Counted from the stretch's first letter, positions 1 to 8,395 are shown. The stretch is DNA of 25,412 bases from Salinisphaera sp035690525 (GCF_035690525.1 NZ_DASSKM010000119.1:1-25412); one strand, 5' to 3'. Made by a program: numbers and translations. Notes: generated by a model not told the origin, from the sequence alone.

Positions 1-773
1 CCAAGCATATCTATACCCACGGCGATGCCGCGGCGGCCGAGGCAATGCTCGCCGAAATAGACGGCGGCCATCGTCTTCTGGTCACCGACGCGGTGTTCTC
101 CATGGACGGCGATAGCGCGCCGCTGGCGGCGCTCGCCGACGCGGCGGCCGCGCACGATGCCTGGCTCATGGTCGACGATGCCCACGGGCTCGGCGTATTC
201 GGGCGCGACGGCGCGGGGCGGGTGGCCGAAGCGGGGCTGGACAGCGCGGCCGTGCCCGTGCTGACCGCGACGCTCGGCAAGTCGGTCGGCGCGGCCGGCG
301 CCTTCGTGGCCGGCGACGGAGACGTGATCGAAGCGATTCTGCAGACCGCGCGCTCGCTGATCTTCTCCACCGCCATGCCGGCCGCGGTGGTGGCGGCGGC
401 CCGGCGCGGCATCGCGATCATCCGCGACGAGCCGGAACATCAGGCCCGTCTGCATGAACTGGTCGCGCGTTTCAAGGCCGGCGCGAAAGCGGCCGGAATA
501 ACGGTCGCGGCCTCGGACAGCCCGATCCAACCGGTGATCGTCGGCGACGAACGCGCCGCGCTCGCGCTGAGCGATGCCTTGTTGGCCCGGGGCTACCTGG
601 TCGGCGCGATCCGGCCGCCGACGGTCGCGCCGGGCACCTCGCGCCTGCGCATCACCCTGAGCGCGGCGCATTCCGCGTCGAATGTGGATGGCCTGATCGC
701 CGCGCTCGGCGCGGCCTGGCAAGAGATGCAGACCGCCGCCGACAGCCGTGAACACGACCTGAGAACGATATGA
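1..773 (+). CDS. bioF: 8-amino-7-oxononanoate synthase (partial, 5' end cut off)
   Basis: PLP enzyme of the alpha-oxoamine synthase family that condenses pimeloyl-ACP (or pimeloyl-CoA) with alanine in biotin synthesis. The frame is open from base 3 and begins KHIYTHGDAA, so the N-terminal third lies outside the window. What remains shows the FSMDGD stretch, the cofactor-contacting VDDAHGLG motif, and the Schiff-base lysine in TLGKSVG (codon 279-281), followed by the small C-terminal domain. The stop TGA at 771-773 overlaps the bioD ATG as ATGA, so the two genes are translationally coupled. bioH and bioC do not lie between them, unlike the bioBFHCD order of some gammaproteobacteria. The related enzymes Kbl and serine palmitoyltransferase share the fold, but the bioD neighbour settles the assignment. 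Confidence 0.95.
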   Translation, partial: KHIYTHGDAAAAEAMLAEIDGGHRLLVTDAVFSMDGDSAPLAALADAAAAHDAWLMVDDAHGLGVFGRDGAGRVAEAGLDSAAVPVLTATLGKSVGAAGAFVAGDGDVIEAILQTARSLIFSTAMPAAVVAAARRGIAIIRDEPEHQARLHELVARFKAGAKAAGITVAASDSPIQPVIVGDERAALALSDALLARGYLVGAIRPPTVAPGTSRLRITLSAAHSASNVDGLIAALGAAWQEMQTAADSREHDLRTI

Positions 774-1462
774 CCGCGCGCACGCTGTTCGTCACCGGGA
801 CCGATACCGAGATCGGCAAGACCCGGATCGCCACCGCCGTGCTGCGCGGCTTGGTTGCGGCGGGGCATGTCGCGGTCGGCTACAAGCCGGTCGCCAGCGG
901 CTGCGAGACGACGCCCGCAGGCCTGCGTAACGAGGATGCGCTGGCGCTGGCCGCGGCCGGCTCGCCCGGCTTCGCCTACGAAGCGATCAATCCCTATGCC
1001 TTCGAGCCGGCGATCGCGCCGCATATCGCGGCCGCCGATGCCGGTGTGCGTATCGAGCGCGCCGTGCTCGATGCCGGCCACGCCCGGCTGGCCGCAGACG
1101 CCGACTGGGTGGTGGTCGAGGGCGCGGGCGGCTGGCATGTGCCGCTCGGCGCGGACTGGGATTCGAACTGGGATTTTGCCGGTTGGGCGAGCGCGCACGA
1201 TTGGCCGGTGCTTCTGGTTGTCGGCATGCGGCTCGGCTGCGTGAACCACGCCATGCTGAGCGCCCGCGCGATCGCCGCCACCACGACGTTCGCCGGCTGG
1301 GTCGCCAATACGCTGCCGCCGCGCCAGCCGCGGCTGGCGGAGAATCTGGCCTGGCTCGAACAAGCGATGCCCGGGCCGTGTGTGGCGCAAGTGCCGATCG
1401 ATCCGCCGGCCGAACACGCGATCGAGCCGGCCGCCTGGCTCGGCGACGGCGCGCGGCCCTAA
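770..1462 (+). CDS. bioD: ATP-dependent dethiobiotin synthetase
   Basis: Cytosolic enzyme that closes the ureido ring of dethiobiotin from 7,8-diaminopelargonate, CO2 and ATP, the penultimate step of biotin synthesis. At 230 aa it matches the usual 220-240. The P-loop is GTDTEIGKT at residues 10-18, very close to the family form GTDTDVGKT. A VEGAGGWHVPL stretch supplies the conserved acidic/glycine loop after beta-4, and the nucleotide-base loop NTLPPR follows further on. The ATG at 770 sits inside the bioF stop (ATGA), indicating coupled translation. The 31-bp gap to the SURF1 gene carries no obvious terminator, so read-through into the cytochrome-oxidase assembly genes is possible. Confidence 0.96.
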   Translation: MTARTLFVTGTDTEIGKTRIATAVLRGLVAAGHVAVGYKPVASGCETTPAGLRNEDALALAAAGSPGFAYEAINPYAFEPAIAPHIAAADAGVRIERAVLDAGHARLAADADWVVVEGAGGWHVPLGADWDSNWDFAGWASAHDWPVLLVVGMRLGCVNHAMLSARAIAATTTFAGWVANTLPPRQPRLAENLAWLEQAMPGPCVAQVPIDPPAEHAIEPAAWLGDGARP

Positions 1463-1493
1463 CGCGCGGCCGCTTGAGGCACAATAGCCGCCC

Positions 1494-2237
1494 ATGCAGA
1501 TCGGGTCGTTTCGTTTCGTGCCGCCGTGGTGGGGCGTCGCCCTCACGATCGTGGGCGTAATCGTGCTGTCGGCGCTCGGCGTCTGGCAAATCGAGCGCGC
1601 GCACTATAAACAGCGGCTGGTCGCGGCGCATCGGGCCGCCGAGGCCGCCGGGCCGCAGCCGTTGCGGATCACGCCAGCCGATCTGAAGGCCGGCCGCGGA
1701 GCGCGGCGCGGCTATCGCTATATCGCGCGCGGCCACTACGACACAGCGCACCAGTTATTGTTGTCCGACCAGGTCGAAGGCACGCGTACCGGCTATCGGG
1801 TCTGGACGCCGTTGGTTCTGGACTCGGGCGTGCGCATCATGGTCGATCGCGGCTGGGTGCCAAAAACCGACGGTCGCAGCGCGGCCAAGCCGGACCCCGC
1901 CGCGCCCACGGGAGCGGTGCGCATCCGGGGTTACTGGCGCGATTTTCCGCAACCGAGCCTGCGTTTCGGCGATGCGCGCCAGTGCGGCCTGTCGGGCTGG
2001 CCGCGCGCGCTCAACTATCCGGACACGGCGACGGTGCGCTGCCAGTACGCCGCGCCGGTGGCCGACGGTCTGCTGCTGCTCGACCCTTCAGCGCCCGGCG
2101 GTTTTGTGCGCGACTGGCGCGAAGATCCGATCGGGCTGCGGCCGTGGGCGCACTATATCTATGCTTCGCAGTGGTTCCTGATGGCGCTGGTCGCGGTTAT
2201 CATCTTGGTCGTGGTCAATAGCAAACGCCGGGCGTGA
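1494..2237 (+). CDS. SURF1 family cytochrome oxidase biogenesis protein
   Basis: SURF1/Shy1 proteins are inner-membrane factors that help assemble heme-copper oxidases, in alphaproteobacteria by delivering heme a. This 247-aa protein has the family layout: one N-terminal membrane segment (about residues 8-28, ending ALGVWQIERAHYK), a large periplasmic domain with the hallmark MVDRGWVPK, and a C-terminal membrane segment (about 224-241) followed by SKRR. It lies between bioD and the heme O synthase gene on the same strand. The usual companions coxB, coxA, ctaG, coxC and ctaA are not between or beside them here, so the oxidase it serves must be encoded elsewhere. The start ATG at 1494 was chosen because it directly precedes the first membrane segment; there is no strong ribosome binding site. 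Confidence 0.9.
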   Translation: MQIGSFRFVPPWWGVALTIVGVIVLSALGVWQIERAHYKQRLVAAHRAAEAAGPQPLRITPADLKAGRGARRGYRYIARGHYDTAHQLLLSDQVEGTRTGYRVWTPLVLDSGVRIMVDRGWVPKTDGRSAAKPDPAAPTGAVRIRGYWRDFPQPSLRFGDARQCGLSGWPRALNYPDTATVRCQYAAPVADGLLLLDPSAPGGFVRDWREDPIGLRPWAHYIYASQWFLMALVAVIILVVVNSKRRA

Positions 2238-2325
2238 AGCCGGCCGGTCGCCGGTAGCGTGTCGATCGCCTTGTTATCATTGAAGCTGGCCGCCATTCAT
2301 TCAGAAGCCCGGAGCGCGCGCGATC

Positions 2326-3258
2326 ATGCCTAGCTCTTCTTCCGCCGTTTACCAGCCGACGCTGTCGCAGCGGATCACGGACTACTACGAGCTGTGCAAG
2401 CCGCGGGTCGTGCTGTTGATCGTATTCACCGCGATTGTGGGCATGTTTCTGGCCACGCCCGGCATGGTGCCGATCGGCGCGCTGGTGTTCGGTACGCTCG
2501 GTATCGGGTTGATGGCGGCTTCGGCCGCGGCGGTCAACCAGATGATCGATGTACAGGCCGACGCGCGCATGAAGCGCACGCGCAAGCGCCCGCTGGTGAC
2601 CGGCCACCTGGATACACGCCGGTCGGCGATCTTCGCGTTCGCCATCGGCGTGGCCGGCATGGCGATCCTGCTCACGCTGGTCAATGCGCTGACGGCCTGG
2701 CTGACGCTGTTCGCACTGGTCGGCTATGCCGGCATCTATACCCTGTATCTCAAGCGCGCCACGCCGCAGAACATCGTGATCGGCGGCGCGGCCGGCGCCG
2801 CGCCCCCGGTTTTGGGCTGGGCGGCGGTCACCGGTTCGGTGACCACGAATTCGTTGATCCTGTTCCTGATCATCTTCATCTGGACGCCGCCGCATTTCTG
2901 GGCGCTGGCGATCGATCGCGCCAAGGAATACGCGGAAGTCGATATCCCGATGCTGCCGGTCACCCACGGCATCGAGCACACCCGCACCCAGATCCTGATC
3001 TATACGGTAATCCTGTTCGCGGTATCGCTGCTGCCGTTCTTTTCCGGCATGAGCGGCTGGCTGTATCTGGTGGCCGCGGTCGCGCTGTCGGGCTGGTTCC
3101 TGGTCTACGCCGCGCGTCTGAAATGGCGGCCGAAGCCGGGGCTCGGCATGAAGACTTTCGGCTATTCGATCGTTTACCTGATGGCGCTTTTCACCGCGCT
3201 GCTGGTCGATCACTACATGCCGGTGATCACCGGCTCTCCAATATTTTCCGGCTTGTAG
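2326..3258 (+). CDS. ctaB/cyoE: Protoheme IX farnesyltransferase (heme O synthase)
   Basis: UbiA-superfamily integral membrane prenyltransferase that converts heme B to heme O for heme-copper terminal oxidases. At 310 aa with about nine hydrophobic segments it fits the family. The first polyprenyl-diphosphate/Mg site is N71-QMI-D75-VQA-D79 followed by RMKRTRKRPL, the CyoE/CtaB signature. The second aspartate-rich loop is seen in DRAKEYAEVDIPMLPVTHG. It follows the SURF1 gene by 88 bp on the same strand, supporting a shared role in oxidase assembly. A GGAG lies 11 bases before the ATG. The 3' end faces the SLT lipoprotein gene with only 7 bp between stop codons and no visible hairpin terminator. 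Confidence 0.96.
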   Translation: MPSSSSAVYQPTLSQRITDYYELCKPRVVLLIVFTAIVGMFLATPGMVPIGALVFGTLGIGLMAASAAAVNQMIDVQADARMKRTRKRPLVTGHLDTRRSAIFAFAIGVAGMAILLTLVNALTAWLTLFALVGYAGIYTLYLKRATPQNIVIGGAAGAAPPVLGWAAVTGSVTTNSLILFLIIFIWTPPHFWALAIDRAKEYAEVDIPMLPVTHGIEHTRTQILIYTVILFAVSLLPFFSGMSGWLYLVAAVALSGWFLVYAARLKWRPKPGLGMKTFGYSIVYLMALFTALLVDHYMPVITGSPIFSGL

Positions 3259-3265
3259 GCATTTT

Positions 3266-3874
3266 CTAGAACGGCCACCACCAGTGCCCGGGGTGTTCGA
3301 GTTCGGCGCGGCAGCCGGCCAGCTGCCGGCCGTAGCGATTGGCGCGGCTTTGCACGCGATGCGCCGTGCGCACCAACCAGGGCTTGCCGCGGTAGGCGCC
3401 CCGACGATAGCCGCCGGCCCCCAGGTAGTAGGCTAAGTACTGGCTGTAGGCGTCGGCTTTCGAAATCCCCAGAATCCGGTGGCTCTGGTCGACATACCAG
3501 CCGACGAAATCGGTGGCGTCACCGAAATCGTCGCGATCGGCGAATGGGTGGCCGGTATCGGACTTGTATTGGTCCCAGGTCGAATCCAACGCCTGGGTGT
3601 AGCCATAGGCCGAACTGATATGGGTCCAGGGAATGATCCAGAACAGATGGTTGCGCGGTGGCTGGGCGTCGCCGACGTAGCGGGATTCCTGATAAATGAT
3701 CGACATCTGAACCGGGATCGGCGCACCCCAACGCTCGAAGGCATCGTCGGCGTCCTCATACCAGTCGTGTTTCTCCTTGAAAATGCTGCATAAATTGGAC
3801 GGGTTGCCGGGTGGCGCCGTGACACAACCGGTCAGCAGCAACACGGGCAGGCACAGCAGAACAAGCGCACGCAT
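3266..3874 (-). CDS. Lipoprotein with lytic transglycosylase (SLT) fold
   Basis: A 202-aa predicted lipoprotein. The N-terminus is a short hydrophobic signal ending in the lipobox LLTGC, with C17 as the lipidation site and V18 next, which by the E. coli rule favours the outer membrane. The mature part resembles soluble lytic transglycosylase domain 1: the candidate catalytic Glu63 in YQES, then an AYGYTQAL segment in the position of the family's G-(L/V)-(M/A)-Q motif, and YLGAGGYRRG near the end. By family this would cleave peptidoglycan glycan strands with 1,6-anhydro product formation; activity is inferred. It is convergent with ctaB/cyoE and divergent from cysJ. An obvious ribosome binding site is not visible before the ATG at 3874. 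Confidence 0.8.
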   Translation of the reverse strand: MRALVLLCLPVLLLTGCVTAPPGNPSNLCSIFKEKHDWYEDADDAFERWGAPIPVQMSIIYQESRYVGDAQPPRNHLFWIIPWTHISSAYGYTQALDSTWDQYKSDTGHPFADRDDFGDATDFVGWYVDQSHRILGISKADAYSQYLAYYLGAGGYRRGAYRGKPWLVRTAHRVQSRANRYGRQLAGCRAELEHPGHWWWPF

Positions 3875-4060
3875 GGCGGGTAGCCTAGCAGAGCCGCTCC
3901 GGCAAGGGTATGACGCAGCGCGTACGGCTTAAGCACTCCAAGTGGGTGGCGCGTGCCGCGAAAATATTTAATGGTTATATAAAAATAAAAAAACAAAGGT
4001 TTTAATTTTGACGCGATCGCGATAGCCTTTGCATCCGTTCCTGGTTTCGCATGATTCAAA
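3875..4060. promoter_or_regulatory. Divergent regulatory region between SLT lipoprotein and cysJ, with AT-rich island
   Basis: In a region otherwise about two-thirds G+C, bases 3961-4009 contain only 5 G/C of 49. The stretch has A-tracts and the words TATATA and TATAAA. In enteric bacteria cys promoters are activated by CysB at AT-rich, poorly conserved sites, so this island is a natural candidate for a CysB operator or UP-like element of cysJI. A TTGACG at 4008-4013 could be a -35 box but no good -10 lies 16-18 bases on, which would fit an activator-dependent promoter. cysJ also lacks a clear Shine-Dalgarno. Confidence 0.5.
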
Positions 4061-5896
4061 ATGGCAATCAGTCCAGTGACCATCGACGAACACAGCAGCC
4101 CGCTGAGCGCCGAGCAGGCCGCCCAGCTGACGTCGCTTATCCAGAGCTTGAGCCCGGCCCAGACGACCTGGATCAGCGGTTATCTGGCGGGGCTGAACGC
4201 CCACGCCAGCATGGGCGAGGTGGTGCGCCCCGAGGCCAGCGCTCCGGCGGCGGCTCCGGCCGAGCCGCTGACCGTGCTCTACGGCTCGCAGACCGGCAAC
4301 GCCGAGGATATCGCCGAGCAGTTGGTGGCCCGCGCCGAAGCCGAGGGGCTGTCCGCGAAGGCGATCGACATGCTCGACTATAAGCCGCGCGACCTGAAGA
4401 AAGAAAAGAACGTCGTCATCTGTGTGTCCACGCACGGCGAGGGCGACCCACCCGACAACGCCGAGGAGTTGCACGAGTTCATCTACGGCAAGAAAGCGCC
4501 GAAGCTAGACGGCCTGAAATTCTCGGTGCTGGCCTTCGGCGATTCCAGTTACGAGCATTTCTGCCAGACCGGCCGCGACTTCGACGCCCAGTTGGAAAAG
4601 CTCGGCGCGACCCGCGTGGTTGAGCGCAAGGATCTGGATGTGGACTTCGACGACGCCGCCGAAGCCTGGATCGGCGATGTGGTCGCGCGCTTCAAGGATG
4701 AACTGGGCGCCGGCGAGGCCGAGGCCGGCCATGCCAACGTCACCGCTTTGCCGGGCACCGCCGAACAGCCGGCGGCGAGCCAGTGGAGCCGCAAGAACCC
4801 TTATCAGGCGGAACTCTTGACCAATGCCGTGCTCAACGGGCGCGGCTCGGACAAGGAAGTCCACCATATCGAGCTCGATACCGAGGAGTCCGGGCTGACC
4901 TGGGAGCCCGGGGATTCGCTGGGTATTATTCCTTCGAACGACCCGCAGATGGTCGATGATCTGATCGGCGCGCTGGGCGCGCGCGCCGACGACGAGGTAA
5001 CGGGTCTGGACGGCGAGGTCAGCCTCGCGCATGCCCTGACGCACCAGTACGAAATCACCACGCTTACCCGACCGTTCATCGAGAAGTACGCCGAGCGCGC
5101 GGGCAACGACCAGCTTAACGCGCTGTTGAGCGAGGACGCGCGCGCGCAACTGGCCGAGTATATCGACGGCCGCTTCATCATCGATCTGGTCGAGGACTAT
5201 CCGATCGCCGATATCACCGGCGCGGATTTCGTGCGTCTGCTACGCAAATTGCCGCCGCGGCTGTATTCGATCGCTTCCAGCCATGCGGCCAACCCGGACG
5301 AGATCCATCTCACCGTGGCCGCGGTGCGCTATCAGACGCACGGGCGCGACCGGCACGGCGTGGCCTCGGTTCAGTTGGCGGATCGTAGCGAAGACGCCAA
5401 GCTGCCGATTTATATCGACCATAACAAGAACTTCAAGCTGCCGGCCGACGACGCGCCGATCATCATGATCGGGCCGGGCACCGGCATCGCGCCGTTCCGT
5501 GCGTTTATGGAAGAACGCGCGGAACGCGACGCCACCGGCAGAAACTGGGTGTTCTTCGGCGCCCAGCATTTCCGCACCGACTTCTATTATCAGACCGATT
5601 GGCTGCGCTGGCGCAACGACGGTCTGCTGACGCGCATGGACGTCGCGTTTTCGCGCGATCAGGCCGACAAGGTTTATGTTCAGCACAAGCTGCGCGAAGC
5701 CGGCGCCGAGCTGTTTGACTGGATCGAATCCGGTGCCACAATTTATGTCTGCGGCGACGCCAACGCCATGGCGGCGGATGTGCATGATGCGCTGCTCGAC
5801 ATCATCGCCGAAAATGGCAAGCTGGACGCCGAAGGCGCTGCCGGCTATCTGAAGAATTTGCAGAAGGAAAAGCGCTACCAGCGTGATGTCTATTGA
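4061..5896 (+). CDS. cysJ: Sulfite reductase [NADPH] flavoprotein alpha subunit
   Basis: Diflavin subunit that carries electrons from NADPH through FAD and FMN to the CysI hemoprotein for assimilatory sulfite reduction. The 611-aa length is close to E. coli CysJ (599). In order: an N-terminal linker, a flavodoxin domain from about residue 70 with LYGSQTGNAEDIA, a FAD-binding region with RLYSIASS near residue 400, the NADPH pyrophosphate loop GPGTGIAPFRAF near 471, and CGDANAMAADVH near the end, closing with KRYQRDVY, the typical CysJ C-terminus. cysI follows 57 bp downstream. The start at 4061 is preferred to the ATG at 4051, which is out of frame. Confidence 0.97.
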   Translation: MAISPVTIDEHSSPLSAEQAAQLTSLIQSLSPAQTTWISGYLAGLNAHASMGEVVRPEASAPAAAPAEPLTVLYGSQTGNAEDIAEQLVARAEAEGLSAKAIDMLDYKPRDLKKEKNVVICVSTHGEGDPPDNAEELHEFIYGKKAPKLDGLKFSVLAFGDSSYEHFCQTGRDFDAQLEKLGATRVVERKDLDVDFDDAAEAWIGDVVARFKDELGAGEAEAGHANVTALPGTAEQPAASQWSRKNPYQAELLTNAVLNGRGSDKEVHHIELDTEESGLTWEPGDSLGIIPSNDPQMVDDLIGALGARADDEVTGLDGEVSLAHALTHQYEITTLTRPFIEKYAERAGNDQLNALLSEDARAQLAEYIDGRFIIDLVEDYPIADITGADFVRLLRKLPPRLYSIASSHAANPDEIHLTVAAVRYQTHGRDRHGVASVQLADRSEDAKLPIYIDHNKNFKLPADDAPIIMIGPGTGIAPFRAFMEERAERDATGRNWVFFGAQHFRTDFYYQTDWLRWRNDGLLTRMDVAFSRDQADKVYVQHKLREAGAELFDWIESGATIYVCGDANAMAADVHDALLDIIAENGKLDAEGAAGYLKNLQKEKRYQRDVY

Positions 5897-5953
5897 TCGG
5901 CTCATGATGGCCGACGTCCCGCGCAAGCGCCGATTCCACAGCGAGTGACCGCC

Positions 5954-7708
5954 ATGAGCGACACCAAGAATCTTTCTCCCGTCGAACATATCAAGCTCGA
6001 GAGCAATCATCTGCGCGGCACCATCGCCGAAGGTCTCGCCGACGAGTTGACCGCCGCGATCTCCGAGGACGATACCCAGCTCACCAAGTTCCACGGCTTC
6101 TATCAGCAGGACGACCGCGATGTCCGCGCCGAGCGCAAAGCCGCCAAGCTGGAGCCGCACTACCAGTTCATGGTGCGTATGCGCCTGCCGGCGGGCGTGC
6201 TCACGCCCGAGCAGTGGCTGGCCGTTGACGACATTGCCAAGCGTTACGGCAACGGCACGCTGCGGATCACCACCCGGCAGACGTTTCAGTTCCACGGCAT
6301 CCCAAAGCAAAACCTCAAGCCGCTGTTGCAGGCGCTCGATCGGGTGGGTCTCGATACCCGTGGCGGCTGCGGTGACGATAACCGCAATGTCATCGCCAAC
6401 ACGAATCCGCAGCGCTCGGATCTGCACGCGGCGGTCTATGACTGGTCGCACCGGATCAGCCGCCATCTGCGCTGGCAGTCACGGGCCTACGACGAGCTTT
6501 GGCTCGACGCCGAGCCTTCCGACGCGCCCGAAACCGAGCCGCTTTACGGCGAGTCCTATCTGCCGCGCAAGTTCAAGGTCGCGATCGCCATTCCGCCGGA
6601 AAACGATATCGACGTGTTCGCCAACGATATCGGCCTGATCGCGATTGTCGAAGACGGCGAACTGGCCGGCTTCAATGTGGCGATCGGTGGCGGCATGGGG
6701 ATGACCCACGGCGAGCCGGAAACTTATCCGAGGCTGGCCACGGTGATTGGCTTTGTCGACCTCGAACACGTACTCGCCGCGGTCGAGACGCTGGTCACCA
6801 TCCAGCGCGACTACGGCGACCGCAAAGACCGTAAGCATGCCCGGTTCAAGTACACGATCGACGACCACGGCATCGACTTCATCCACGATCAATTGGCCGA
6901 GCGCGGCGACATCAAGCTCGAGCCGGCCCGCGACTATCGTTTCGAGCGCAACGGCGACCCGCTGGGTTGGACGCAGTCGGACGACGGCAACTGGCAGCTC
7001 ACCCTGTTCGTCGAGAACGGCCGCATCGCCGATTTCGACGACCGGGGACTGGCGCATTACGGTCAATACCGCGGCCGCCCGGGCCATAAATTGATGACGG
7101 CGCTGCGCGAGCTCGCCAAGATCCACAAGGGCGCGATCAGGCTGACCTGCAATCACAACGTGATCATCGCGGACATCGCCGACGCCGACAGGGCGGCGAT
7201 CGAGGAACTGGTCGCGCACTACGATCTGGATGACGGCCGCGAGCGCGCGCCGCTCAAGTATGCGTCGATGTCTTGCGTGGCATTTCCGACCTGCGGGCTC
7301 GCCATGGCCGAGTCCGAGCGCTATCTGCCGAGCCTGATCGCCAAGCTCGAGAATATAATGGCCGATGCGGGGCTGGAAGACGAGCCGATCGTCATCCGTA
7401 TGACCGGCTGCCCGAACGGCTGCGCCCGGCCGTATCTCGGCGAGATCGGTTTCGTCGGCAAGGCGCCCGGCAAGTACAATCTGTATCTTGGCGCGGCCTT
7501 CGACGGTTCACGTATGAATAAGCTTTATCGCGAGAATATCGGCGAGGACGAAATTCTCGCCGAGCTGACCCCGTTGATCGAGCGCTTTAGCGCCGAACGC
7601 GAGGACGGCGAGCATTTTGGTGATTTCGTGATCCGCAGCGGCGTGATCGCCGCGACCACCGAAGGGCGCAACTTCCATGACAACGTGGGCCCCGCACAGG
7701 CGGCGTAA
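5954..7708 (+). CDS. cysI: Sulfite reductase [NADPH] hemoprotein beta subunit
   Basis: Siroheme and [4Fe-4S] subunit that performs the six-electron reduction of sulfite to sulfide. From the ATG at 5954 it is 584 aa; a GTG three codons earlier (5945) is an alternative. The start MSDTKNLSPVEHIK leads into SNHLRGTIAEGL, which aligns with the E. coli N-terminus. Cluster and siroheme ligands are all present: C441 and C447 in SCVAFPTC, C486 and C490 in TGCPNGC, the same spacing as E. coli C434/C440/C479/C483. Substrate-site segments FYQQDDRDVRAER and TTRQTFQFHGI are also intact. cysH, cysG and cysB are not adjacent. Confidence 0.97.
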   Translation: MSDTKNLSPVEHIKLESNHLRGTIAEGLADELTAAISEDDTQLTKFHGFYQQDDRDVRAERKAAKLEPHYQFMVRMRLPAGVLTPEQWLAVDDIAKRYGNGTLRITTRQTFQFHGIPKQNLKPLLQALDRVGLDTRGGCGDDNRNVIANTNPQRSDLHAAVYDWSHRISRHLRWQSRAYDELWLDAEPSDAPETEPLYGESYLPRKFKVAIAIPPENDIDVFANDIGLIAIVEDGELAGFNVAIGGGMGMTHGEPETYPRLATVIGFVDLEHVLAAVETLVTIQRDYGDRKDRKHARFKYTIDDHGIDFIHDQLAERGDIKLEPARDYRFERNGDPLGWTQSDDGNWQLTLFVENGRIADFDDRGLAHYGQYRGRPGHKLMTALRELAKIHKGAIRLTCNHNVIIADIADADRAAIEELVAHYDLDDGRERAPLKYASMSCVAFPTCGLAMAESERYLPSLIAKLENIMADAGLEDEPIVIRMTGCPNGCARPYLGEIGFVGKAPGKYNLYLGAAFDGSRMNKLYRENIGEDEILAELTPLIERFSAEREDGEHFGDFVIRSGVIAATTEGRNFHDNVGPAQAA

Positions 7709-8330
7709 TCGCCGCGAACGCTTGAACCGGGCCGGCACGCCGGCGTTGATCCCGGGCCTGATTTCGGGCTTGGCTTTGGCCTTGGTCGTAAGCCTCGCCG
7801 CATCGGGCGCGGCATGGGCGGCATCGTCGAGCGCACCCGGCGACGACGGTTCGTACGCGGTCGAGCCCGCGAACGCCGCCGATATCGATCGGAGTAAGGA
7901 ACAGCTCATCCGGACGCTGGTCAATCTGACCGATACGCCGCAAGTCCAGGCGCTGTTCTCACAGGAGCTCATCAATCGCGTTTCCGGCGCGATCTCAATG
8001 TTCGGGCCCGCGCTCAAGCCGCGGACGATGGGCGTGATCCAGCGGCAAACACGGGCGGTGGTTTCCGAACACATCGAGAACGGCGACGCGCTGTATTCGG
8101 TACTGGCGCCGGTCTACGAAAAGCACTTCAACCTGATCGAGCTCAGTCAGTTGGTGCAGTTCTACCGGTCGCCGCTGGGCCAGAAACTGGTCGCCACCTC
8201 GCCCGAGTTGATGGCCGAAACGATGGATTTGGGAGCCCGGTGGGGGCTGTCGCTGGTGCCGGAGATCGTGCAACGGGTCCAAACTCGGTTGCAGGATCAA
8301 ACGCCGACGGCCGGTGGTGCGCCGCCTTAG
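7677..8330 (+). CDS. DUF2059 family exported protein
   Basis: A 217-aa protein with an arginine-rich start, a hydrophobic segment (about residues 24-44) and a probable signal peptidase I site at AWA-A, so it is predicted periplasmic. The mature C-terminal half carries the DUF2059 pattern: LAPVYEKHFN, then ELSQLVQFYRSPLGQKL and a later hydrophobic helix. Family function is not established. The ATG at 7677 overlaps the cysI coding end by 32 bp. A TTG at 7722 would remove the overlap and leave a more ordinary signal peptide, so the start is uncertain. The close spacing suggests transcription with cysJI, but a sulfur role would be guesswork. Confidence 0.78.
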   Translation: MTTWAPHRRRNRRERLNRAGTPALIPGLISGLALALVVSLAASGAAWAASSSAPGDDGSYAVEPANAADIDRSKEQLIRTLVNLTDTPQVQALFSQELINRVSGAISMFGPALKPRTMGVIQRQTRAVVSEHIENGDALYSVLAPVYEKHFNLIELSQLVQFYRSPLGQKLVATSPELMAETMDLGARWGLSLVPEIVQRVQTRLQDQTPTAGGAPP

Positions 8331-8357
8331 CTGCCAGACTAAGGTGTAGATTTTTTT
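8325..8357 (+). terminator. Possible rho-independent terminator after the DUF2059 gene
   Basis: A 6-bp stem CCTTAG/CTAAGG (8325-8330 and 8339-8344), extendable by a G-T and a C-G pair, overlaps the TAG stop. Seven T residues follow at 8351-8357, four to six bases after the stem. The stem is short and the T-run slightly displaced, so efficiency is doubtful. Confidence 0.4.
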
Positions 8358-8368
8358 AAGCCATTAAC

Positions 8369-8395
8369 CGCAGATTGCGCAGATGACGCAGATTA
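8369..8395. repeat. Three tandem copies of a 9-bp unit with CGCAGAT core
   Basis: CGCAGATTG, CGCAGATGA and CGCAGATTA follow each other without gap, the 7-base core starting at 8369, 8378 and 8387. The unit lies in the 215-bp spacer between the DUF2059 gene and the convergent TetR gene. I recall similar CGCAGAT strings as dispersed intergenic repeats in other bacterial genomes, but have not checked this. Confidence 0.6.

Noticed and set aside
593..1546. Long minus-strand open frame opposite bioF/bioD, and similar frames at 2215-3213, 5240-6466, 18882-20066 and 20868-21779
   Set aside because: They lie antisense to clearly identified genes, give Arg/Gly/Asp-rich sequence without family motifs, and are expected where G/C-rich third positions remove stop codons.
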